The notes under the pieces are model-generated. The model ran no database searches. It had not been told where the DNA came from and worked only from the letters and a program-made list of their open reading frames with translations. Both the position numbers and the translations under genes were made by a program. Positions 56,419 through 64,000 of a stretch of DNA of 64,000 bases are shown in pieces. The DNA is from Tilletiopsis washingtonensis (Eukaryota; Basidiomycota; Exobasidiomycetes; Entylomatales). How positions within the stretch are numbered: the first letter of the stretch is position 1; each line of letters begins with the position of its first letter. The stretch is from positions 58,464-122,463 of the forward strand of contig NW_020312007.1 of assembly GCF_003144115.1 (NCBI RefSeq), given 5' to 3'.

Positions 56419-58673
56419 TCACGCCTTGTGCGCCGGGTCCAGCCCAGTACGCACGGGCGCCGAGTCAGCCGTCGAGTGGAGCGTCGAGTCATGCGTGCCC
56501 TCGAGGTCCGAGTCTGCCTCTTCTGCGGCGTCTGCCACGTGCGCCTGCTTCTCCGGGTCGTTGGCGTCTGCCTTCTTGTCCTTCTCCTCCGCGCCCGCGT
56601 GCACGTTGCGTCGTGAGAGCGAGTAGCCTTTGAGGCCGAGCGACGCCAGGAATCCCACGCCCACGATGGGCGTGAGGATGATCCAGAGCGTGCGCACGGC
56701 GTCGGCGTAGAGCACCGTCACTTCTCGCCGCAGCTCGAGCGGCTGCAGCGAGGCAATGCCGCGAATGTCGGCCGTCGGGTTCTCGGGCGGCTCGAAGCCG
56801 ACAAGGCCAGCGGCGCCGCTGCGGACTCGCGCGGAGAAGATGGCGCCTGCGATGGCAATGCCGAGTGCGCCGCTGGTGGAACGCACCATGGCCATGGCAC
56901 TGACACTGGCTGCCATCTCGGTGTGCGGCATCGCCGCCGTGATGGCAATCGTCGGCGCAAGGAAGAGACATCCGAGGCCCATGCCGGCAATGAGAATCGT
57001 AATCTCCTGCGTGGCCTTGTTGGAGTCGGCATCGAGCAGTATCATCAGGCCCTGCCCGAGAAAGTAGACCGCGAAGCCGCCGATGAAGACGGGGCGGTAG
57101 GCGCGCGTCTTGGTCATGGTCAGGCCGGAAAGGGCAGAGACGACGGCAGAGACGAGCGAGAAGGGCAGCTGCTGCACGGCCGAGAAGATCGGCGAGCTGC
57201 CGAGGATCTGGAAGTAGACTGGAATGTAGAACGTCTGGGCAAGCGAGTGCGTCAGCAGGGGCTGTGCGGGGGGGGGGGGCGGTCTACAGTGCAGGCCGGC
57301 ACCACTCACCGCGGCGAAGAACGCGATGCCGTGACAGACGACGCCGACGAGCGCGAGCACGGTGGTGCGCAGCCGGAACAGGCGCGTGGGGATGATGGGG
57401 CGCAGTCCCGGCCAACGACGTTCGGCGTAGAACTCCCAGCAGATAAAGACAGGGAACAGCGCGCCGCCGACGGCCAGCAGGGCAATCGTGCGTGCTGAGT
57501 CGAACGTCTCGATCTCGCTGTAGATGAAGCCGAGAAGGAACGTGACGATCGCAGCGAGGAGGAGCAGGTAGCCGTACACGTCGAACTCGGCCCAGACTTC
57601 GCGAGGAGTGCGCTTGCGCGTGTTGTTGACTTTGAGGTTGAAGAAGAGCACGACGAACGGCACGACGCCGAGCGGCAGGTTGATGAGGAACAGCCAGCGC
57701 CACGTTGTGGCGTCGGCAATCGCGCCGCCGATGAGCGGGCCGCTGCAAGCAGAGGATGAGCGTCATCTGCGTGAGACCAAGAGGGGAGGGTTACGTACGA
57801 AACGCTGGCCAATCCCCACACGGCGCCAAAGAGGCCCTGGGCAGCACCTCGCTGTTCGAGCGTGTAGATGTCGCCAAGCACAATCTGAGCCAGCGCAATG
57901 ATGCCGCCGCCGCCGACGCCCTGTACGCCGCGGCAGATGTTGAGCCACGTGGCCGACTGCGCCGCCGCACACATGCCCGAGCCGAAGAGGAAGATGAGAA
58001 TGGCGATCCAGAGCATGATGCGTCGGCCCTGCGATGACGAGTCAGTTGGATGAGCAAGGCTGAGAGCAGCGAACACATGAGACGCACGAGGATGTCGGAG
58101 AGGCGGCCCCAGAAGGGAATAAGCGACGTGGCCGTGAGGAGGCTGGCAGAGGCATGATCAGCCAACGAATTACACACGACCCACGCTGCAGACTCACTAG
58201 GCACTGGCGACCCAGGTGAAGGTCGACGGCCCGCCTCCGACCTGCTCCACGATCGTCGGCAGTGCCACCGACACGATCGTCTGGTCCAGCGCTGCCACTG
58301 CCACATGTCTCCCTTATCAGTCCTGCTTCTTGCGCGGGCCCATGTGAGGCTATTACGCACAGTACACCGTGAGCATCAAGCCCGGCATGACGATCCACAG
58401 GCGGTTCTTGGGAATGTGGACGACGCCTTGTTGCAGATGATGCAGCGGCTTGCCGTCGGCGCCGCGCACCAGGCCGTCCTCGCCGGCTGCGGCGCCCGGA
58501 GCGGGCGCCTGCGGTGCCGCGGCGGCAGCAACAGCGGCGTCTGCGCTGTCGGGCGCCGAGACGGGCGCCTTGCCGTCGGAACTCGTCGCCGACGCGCGCC
58601 GCGACGCAGGCAGCGTGCTGGCGCCCGTGCCGGCGCCGTCGTGCGAGGCGCGCACGGCGCTGGAGGCGGACAT
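56419..58673 (-). CDS. MFS transporter, DHA2 (14-helix drug:H+ antiporter) type
   Basis: Six exons on the minus strand: 58673-58357, 58308-58198, 58142-58088, 58028-57799, 57742-57310, 57234-56419; 653 aa. A polar Ala-rich N-terminus of about 90 residues precedes the first helix (WIVMPGLMLTVYC). The family signature follows: ALDQTIVSVALPTIV, LIPFWGRLSDIL joined to GRRIMLWIAI (motif A), CRGVQGVGGGGIIAL and the motif-C region GAVWGLASVSGPLIGGAIAD, then TTWRWLFLINLPLG. These are hallmarks of fungal DHA2 exporters of drugs or toxic small molecules. Exon 2 uses a GAG acceptor, chosen because it restores the phase. The C-terminal tail is charged (KKADANDPEKQAHVADAAEE). Substrate cannot be predicted. 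Confidence 0.9.
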
Positions 58674-59718
58674 GCCGGAGCGCGTGAGCGTGGGGCGCGC
58701 AGAGAGGTGCAGCCGGAGCGGTGCAGGCGCGGCGACGAGAGTGAGGGATGTGGCGACGGCGGTGGTGATGGTGTGAGAGATGGAGCGTATGGTCTGGGGG
58801 CCTCACGAGGCCCGAGTCAGCGGCGTGCCTTCTTGTACCCTTCGCTAGCTGCAGCAGACGCAGCTTGCTCTTGCCCTTGCTGACACGGCTGTTTGCCGCA
58901 CGCCGGTGCCGAGCTGCATGCGCTGCGGGGTGCTTTGGCCGCCGTTCCGCGGCCGGCAGCTGCAGGGTGCCGCGGACGCGCCTCTCGGCAGGCCGCCGGG
59001 GAAAACGCCGCGGTGCGCAGGCCGCCGCCGCGGCAGCGTCACCCTCACCTCACGCTCGCTGCACCTGATGAGCCAGGAGGTCCGGACGTTGCCTCGACCT
59101 CGTGGCGCCTGAGCGGCTGCCGCGTGACTCATCCCTCACAGCTGTCGATAGCCTGAAGCACGCACAAGTACAAGCCGAGGCGCGGGCGCGAGGCCCCAGC
59201 AGCCGCCTTCCCGCTCGTGGCCTGCAAGACGCGAGTCACCTCTCGGAGCCGAGCCGCAATCTTTGCGTGTTGGGGCTCGGCCTTGAATTAGCCTCATGTG
59301 TGTAGCGCCTCAGCGGCTCTTTACCAACCCCTGGTGCTGCCACCCCCTCTCACAAGGCACAAAGTGCACCTGCGGCCAGCGTTGGAGGCCGCGCTGAGCC
59401 CGAATCGCGATGCATCAGGAGCCGCACGAGTCAGCCCACAGCAGCAGACGGCAGCTAGCAGCGTGCCGCGCTTGCCGAGCGCGTGCCGCAAGCGCGCGAC
59501 GGCCGATGATCGGCCGCACGCTTAACTCCGGTTCCGCGGGATGCGGTATACCTCGAGGGCTCATGAGCGAGCTCTCACCCTCCATCGTCTTGGCAACATC
59601 ATCAGAAGCCTCAACGCTAGCGATCGGGGGTCTCTAGGGGAAAAACGCATTCTATTGCACGACGAAGACGGCACACTTGCGTTGCGAGCGCGCCGTCTGC
59701 GCCTTTTGCTTGACGCCG
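58674..59718. other. 1.05-kb intergenic region, no gene recognised
   Basis: Between the MFS start and the GNAT-type stop, both minus strand. It should contain the MFS promoter; the minus strand next to 58674-58790 is C/T-rich. No feature recognised. Confidence 0.5.
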
Positions 59719-61240
59719 TCAAGCCGCGCTGACCTCAATCCCAACCCACGCCGTCTCTCTCACCCTGCGCATGCCACATCGCTCAAAGAAGCCCTCGGCG
59801 CCCGACATGACCTCCGTGTCGGCGCTCACCTGGCACATTGCCTCGCCAATGTCCTGCGGGCGCAAGCCGGCGCGCTGCAGCGCGCTGCGGAGGCAGGTGC
59901 GCAGCAGCGGCGCCATGTGCGCCAGGAGCAGACGCCCGATGCCAGGCGGGCAAGCGAGACGGCGATAGGGAGTGGTGACGTGCAACGCTCCCAAAGAGAG
60001 CTCTTCGTGCGCGTACACGAAGCCTGCAGCATGCCCTGCGCCTTGCTCGCGCGGGTATGCGTCGCTGGGGAGCGCTGGCGATGCTGTTGCGGCCGCTGCT
60101 GTGGCGCAGGGAGAGGAGGGCCCGAGGAGATCGCGCACAAAGACACTGAGATGTGCTCGCGACTCGACGTACTCGCGAGGGAAAGGAATCTTGTTGCTCG
60201 TTCGTATCTGGGCAGTAAAGTCCAGAGGTTCAGTTACCTCACATACACCCAGCAACGCAGCGGACGGCAATCTGCGCTGTTCCCTGTTGCACGCTCCCGA
60301 CCGCGATCCTCTGCTGAGGAGCAATAGGGAGAGGGGGACTAGGGCGAAGACTCACCAACTCTAACTCTCCCTCGCCCTCGATGGGCGCCACTTTCCAGCG
60401 CTCCTTGCCCTTGCCGGCCTCCTCGGACAAGCGTAGTGTCTCTGCATCACACTGGTACGTGACGCACGGATTGGCCCACATCGCCTTGACCTGCTCCTTC
60501 TGCGCGCGCGCCGCGCGCGCGCCGTGCGAGGCAGCCGGTGTCAAGGACTCCGAGCCCTGTCGCAACGGCTGCAGCGCGCCGACGTCTGCGTGTGCCCAAC
60601 TGCAGATCAAGTTGAGCCAGGAGCGTTCGAGCGAGCACAGGGTAGCAGTGACGACGACTGGCGCCTCGTCGCTTGAAGAGGCAGGCGGCAGGGAGCCGGC
60701 TGCGTGCAGCGCCGCTAGAGCGGGCGGGAGGAGGCGATGCAGCATGTGCCGCAGCAAGACTTCTTCCTGCGCGAAGCGCTCGGAGAGCGGCGGAGCCGAG
60801 GAGCTCGAGGAGGAGGAGGCGTGCGGCGAGGAGTACAGCGCCGGCTCGGAGGAGAGCCAGACATTGACGCGAGCGTTGGTGGCGCCGGGCGACGTGTAGA
60901 TGTGCACGACGCCCCACAGGCCGCCGCTCTGCACGCTCGGCACGCTTGCCGACGCCTGCGTCTGCGCTGGTGCTTGTGCTTCGACACACAGCAGGTGCGG
61001 CGGCACATGGCCGACGAGCAGCGTGCTGCTGCCCGGACGGAAGCGCTGCATCGCTGCCCACGGCTCGCGCTCGCGCTCGAGCTCGGGCTCGGCGGCGCAG
61101 GCCGCGGGGCGCGCGCAGAAGTGCGAGAGCAGCTGGTTGCGCATCGACGAGGCGCTGGGCAGCTGCGGCGCGTGGGAGAGATGCGTGATGAGAGCGAGGT
61201 AGTCGATTGAGGAGGCGGAGTGGGTTGGGATGGCGTGCAT
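59719..61240 (-). CDS. GNAT-type acetyltransferase with unrecognised N-terminal half
   Basis: Two exons on the minus strand: 61240-60356 and 60207-59719; 457 aa. The C-terminal half shows a GNAT pattern: AGFVYAHEELSLGALHVTTPYRRL, then the acetyl-CoA loop region PPGIGRLLLAHM, a helix, and AEGFFERCGMRRVRETAWVG, where an enzyme fold would end. The N-terminal half has GSSTLLVGHVPPHLLCVEA, LWGVVHIYTSP, VNVWLSSEPALY and VVVTATLCSLERSWLNL; it may be a degenerate second GNAT fold, as some fungal proteins have two. The acceptor TGCCCAG at 60208 was preferred over the open upstream frame. It shares a 240-bp divergent promoter with HPM1. Acceptor substrate unknown. Confidence 0.65.
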
Positions 61241-61480
61241 CGTGGGCACGGGTGCGGGTGGTGGGTGGTGTGTGGACGGCAAGGAAGAAGGCGGCAAGGG
61301 CGGCGGCGGCATGTGGAGCAAGCCGCGCCAACGGAGGCAGGTGCGGGAATCGGGACCGCGAGAGGCGCGCCGAGTCGAAAAGTCAACGGCGAGCTCGCGC
61401 TGCTGACTCCCTCTCACCCTCATCCCTCGCCCTCATCCTCACTCTCCGCCGCAGCACGTTTGCGCCTCCACAAACAGGCC
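61241..61480. promoter_or_regulatory. Short divergent promoter of the GNAT-type gene and HPM1
   Basis: 240 bp between start codons. The HPM1 side (61400-61450) is C/T-rich. No other motif recognised. Confidence 0.45.
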
Positions 61481-63088
61481 ATGTCCTTCTCTTTCGCCTT
61501 TGCGCTCGACGAGCAGGGCGAGGCGGGCCTTGCGCCCGAGGAGCCGGCCGTGCAGCCCGTGGCAGGCGCAACTGCCTGCGCCTCGCCTTCGACCTCTGGC
61601 GCGGCGGCGGGCACAGGACGTAGCTGGACGCTTGACGAGCTGGTGAGGCGGCTTGCGGCCCGTTCTTGGGCGTTGTGGGTGGGGGGCACGGGGGGAGGGG
61701 AACAACAGCTGACCGTCGTGCGTATGTACCACACAAAAGATGGACACGCTGCCATCGCGCATCTCCTACTCGGCCCTCTCGGTGCCCCTCGACGCCGCCG
61801 CGCCGGGCGGCTCGCCACGCGCCGTGCCCATCTTCCGGCGCGATCTCTTCGATGCGCGCTTCCAAGTGCTCACCTCGTCGACAGAGCACGACGACGACGA
61901 CGACGACGACGACGTGGAGGAGGGCACGCCGCGTCGGCAAGGCGCCGCCGCTGCCGCTGCCGCCGCGCAAGAGGAGCAGACGCACGTCGGCGCGGCATCG
62001 GACCTGCTGCCCGGCGTGTATGAGGGCGGCCTCAAGACGTGGGAGTGCTCCCTGGACCTCGTTGCGGCGCTCGACTCGCTCGATCGCGCAAGGACAGAAG
62101 CGGCAGGCGAGGCGTGGAGCTGGCTGAGGGGATGCAGGGTGCTTGAGGTGCGTCTTTTTTTTCGCTCGTCTGGCCCTCGCCCCCGCACAGGCCCAAGACC
62201 GGTGGATAATGTGAGGCGGGGCCTGACCACATCACACGCAACAGCTGGGCTGTGGCACAGCTGTGCCGAGCGCCTTCTTGCTGCAGCGCCTCTTCTCGCT
62301 CAGTGATGCGCCGCCGCAGCAGCAGCACGAGGCACGGCAAGCAGAGGCAAAGGCCACGCTGCTGCATCTGTGCGACTTCAACGCCCAGGTCCTGCAACTC
62401 GTGCGTGCCTTTTTCGCTTGGTATGCAAGCCCTCTTGCAGTGAGGGTGTGTGGCTCATTGTCTTGCCCCCTCCCCACCCCCCTGCCCCCTGGTGCAGGTG
62501 ACGCTCCCGAACCTGCTGCTCGCCTGGTACTTCTCGCCCGCCAGCTTGTCGTACCGGCAGACTTCGGGCTCAGCGTTCGAGTCGGCTGATCTCGTCGCCT
62601 CGTCGGGCGACATTGCCGTCTCTGGCGCGCTGCGCGCCGCCTTTGTCGCCTCGCTCGCGCAGCAGCACATCGAGCTGCGTTTCGACTCGGGCGACTGGAG
62701 TGCCTTGAGGCTGGAGCAGCGCTACGACGTGGTGCTGAGCAGCGAGACGATCTATGCGCCCCGCTCGCTGGCGACGCTGTGCGAGACGCTGCAGCGCGCC
62801 TGTCGCGCGACGCCGGCACCGCAAGAAGCGCGGCTGTGCGAGCGCCTGCGCCACACTTCTCTCGCGACAGGCGAGGCCTTCGACTCGCCGTCGGCCTCGG
62901 CGCCGCACGCCTTGCCCGCTGCCTCGCCGACGACGTGTCTCGTCGCCGCCAAGATTCTCTACTTTGGCGTCGGCGGCGGCGTGCGCGCCTTTGAGGCCGA
63001 GCTGCGCCGCCGCCGAGGATGGAGCGAAGTGCTGCGCGAGACGCAGGCAGGCGTGGGCAGAGTGGTGCTGGGCGTCGGCTGGGCCTGA
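61481..63088 (+). CDS. HPM1: Protein-histidine N-methyltransferase (Hpm1/METTL18)
   Basis: Four exons: 61481-61642, 61740-62147, 62245-62400, 62498-63088; 438 aa. Hpm1 methylates a histidine of ribosomal protein Rpl3 and affects large-subunit assembly. The seven-beta-strand methyltransferase fold is clear: GVYEGGLKTWECSLDLV, the SAM site CRVLELGCGTAVPS (split by intron 2), LLHLCDFNAQVLQLVTLPNL (split by intron 3), YDVVLSSETIYAP and LVAAKILYFGVGGGV. An acidic run of eight Asp lies near residue 105. Intron 1 ends AAAAG rather than CAG. The spacing to the divergent GNAT-type gene is only 240 bp. Confidence 0.92.
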
Positions 63089-63390
63089 GCTCGTCGGAGC
63101 GGGCAAGCAGGCTGAGTGCCCCATGTAAAATAGAGCCCCCTTGCTTTGAACGAGGAGGTCTGAGTTCTGATTGTAGTGGAGTCGAGATGCCTGCTGCCTT
63201 GGCGATCGTCTCGTCGCTCTCGCGCCGTCGGCAAGTCAGAGTTTGAAACGCGGCGGCGCGCGCGCGCGCCGCCGCGCGGCGGCTGTGCAAAAAAGTAAAG
63301 GCGGCGCGCGGCCTCGCCTCGCCGCGAAGGTCGTGTGCCGAGCTCTCTAGCGCGTTGCTTGCCGTTGCCCCACCCACACACACACACACA
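63089..63390. promoter_or_regulatory. Promoter region with a 28-bp G/C palindrome
   Basis: 302 bp between the HPM1 stop and the next start. It holds a perfect all-G/C palindrome at 63249-63276 and a (CA)n run at about 63374-63390 directly before the ATG. Confidence 0.5.
63249..63276. repeat. Perfect 28-bp G/C palindrome
   Basis: Bases 63249-63276 equal their own reverse complement, with a central alternating GC tract flanked by GGCGG/CCGCC. It could form a hairpin or Z-DNA, or be a dimeric binding site. It is followed by an A-rich AAAAAAGTAAAG. Confidence 0.75.
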
Positions 63391-64000
63391 ATGACGCGCT
63401 ACACGAAGCTGGGCGGGCGCAAGCCGGCGCATCTCGCCAGCAGTGCCGAGCAGCAGGCGCAGGCGCAGCGCTACGCCAGTGCCAGTGCCTCGCCGCCGCC
63501 GCCGCAGCAGCAGCATGAGCATGGCGCCTCTTCCTCGTCGCTCGCGCCACTTGCATCCGGCGCACCAGCGTCGCTGAAGCGCAAGGCCGCCGCCGAGGCA
63601 GACGAGGCAGACGAGGCTGCTGCGGCGCAGGCGCAAGCCGCCGCCGCCGCCGCCGCCGCCGCAGAAGCACCGTCGGCCTCGGCGCTGCTCAAGCGCGCAA
63701 AGCTGCTGCGCCTCAAGGCCAAGAAGGCCAAGGAGCCGCTCAAGCGCGCGGCGCTGCAGCGGCAGGCCAAGGAGAAGGAGCAGCAGGCGAGCATGGCGAA
63801 TGGCGAGGCGGGCAGGAAGGGCGAGAAGGACAGGCGCACAAAGCAGCAGCTTTCGCGCGGCGAGGAGCAGGAAAAGGAGGGCAATCCGTGGAAGAGAATG
63901 GAGGCTGGTGAGTGTTGCCTTTGCACTGTTCGTCCGTCGTCGCGAGAGGAGGGGGCAAAGGAGATCAGCGCCCGCCGGGGGGGGGGAGTGGGCAGAGTGG
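63391..64000 (+). CDS. Unrecognised basic, Ala/Lys-rich protein, 3' end missing
   Basis: The first exon, 63391-63907, codes 172 residues and ends at a GTGAGT donor (63908); the rest lies beyond the window. It starts MTRYTKLGGRKPAH, has Ala and Gln runs in the middle, and a strongly basic stretch LLKRAKLLRLKAKKAKEPLKR followed by charged coiled-coil-like sequence. Composition and the basic clusters suggest a nucleolar or RNA-binding protein, but no domain can be named from this part. Confidence 0.6.
   Translation, partial: MTRYTKLGGRKPAHLASSAEQQAQAQRYASASASPPPPQQQHEHGASSSSLAPLASGAPASLKRKAAAEADEADEAAAAQAQAAAAAAAAAEAPSASALLKRAKLLRLKAKKAKEPLKRAALQRQAKEKEQQASMANGEAGRKGEKDRRTKQQLSRGEEQEKEGNPWKRMEAGECCLCTVRPSSREEGAKEISARRGGGVGRV

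Noticed and set aside
54233-61240. Secondary-metabolite cluster (dehydrogenase, transporter, acetyltransferase side by side)
   Set aside because: No polyketide synthase, peptide synthetase, terpene synthase or other core enzyme is present; neighbours are housekeeping genes.

Overview
The window is nuclear DNA of a GC-rich, intron-rich fungus, almost certainly a basidiomycete. Genes are dense, lie on both strands, and are cut by many short introns (mostly 50-60 nt) that start GTGAGT or GTGCGT, carry a CTGAC/CTGAT-like branch site and end in CAG. The protein set (EI24, FAR-17a/AIG1, Enp2, Cwc21, Zn2Cys6 factor, urease, DHA2 transporter) is fungal. The class cannot be fixed from sequence alone; Ustilaginomycotina or Microbotryomycetes are the best guesses. 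Gene models were built by hand from splice signals, reading phase and family motifs. All models listed close in frame, except the two cut by the window edges.

Left part (1-20.7 kb): 3' part of a secreted/vacuolar aspartic protease (+); EI24 membrane protein (-); the MOCS1 locus (+) with a MoaA-type unit (MOCS1A) followed by a MoaC-type unit (MOCS1B); a Bqt4-like tail-anchored protein (-); a hormone-sensitive-lipase-type hydrolase of 918 aa (+); a PHD-finger protein (-); then about 3.1 kb without a recognisable gene.

Middle (20.7-45 kb): a complete 13-exon urease (+); ENP2/NOL10, a ribosome biogenesis factor (-), sharing a short divergent promoter with QCR9, a complex III subunit (+); a FAR-17a/AIG1 protein (+); a diacylglycerol/sphingoid-base kinase-like protein (-); AUH, the 3-methylglutaconyl-CoA hydratase of leucine breakdown (+); a synaptojanin-like SAC plus 5-phosphatase (+) that ends 23 bp from a peroxisomal enoyl-CoA isomerase-like protein ending SKL (-); an unrecognised 1276-aa Q/P/A-rich protein (-).

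Right part (44.6-64 kb): CWC21 splicing factor (+); secreted RNase T2 (+); Zn2Cys6 transcription factor (-); RCF1/HIG1 supercomplex factor (+); zinc alcohol dehydrogenase (-); DHA2-type MFS transporter (-); GNAT-type protein (-); HPM1 histidine methyltransferase (+); and the first exon of an unrecognised basic protein (+).

The genes do not form one pathway or a secondary-metabolite cluster. Several serve mitochondria (MOCS1, QCR9, RCF1, AUH), two nitrogen or cofactor metabolism (urease, molybdenum cofactor). The most striking observation is at MOCS1: the sequence contains a well-formed potential intron that would remove exactly the Gly-Gly-stop end of MOCS1A and join it in frame to MOCS1B, the same architecture as the animal MOCS1 locus.
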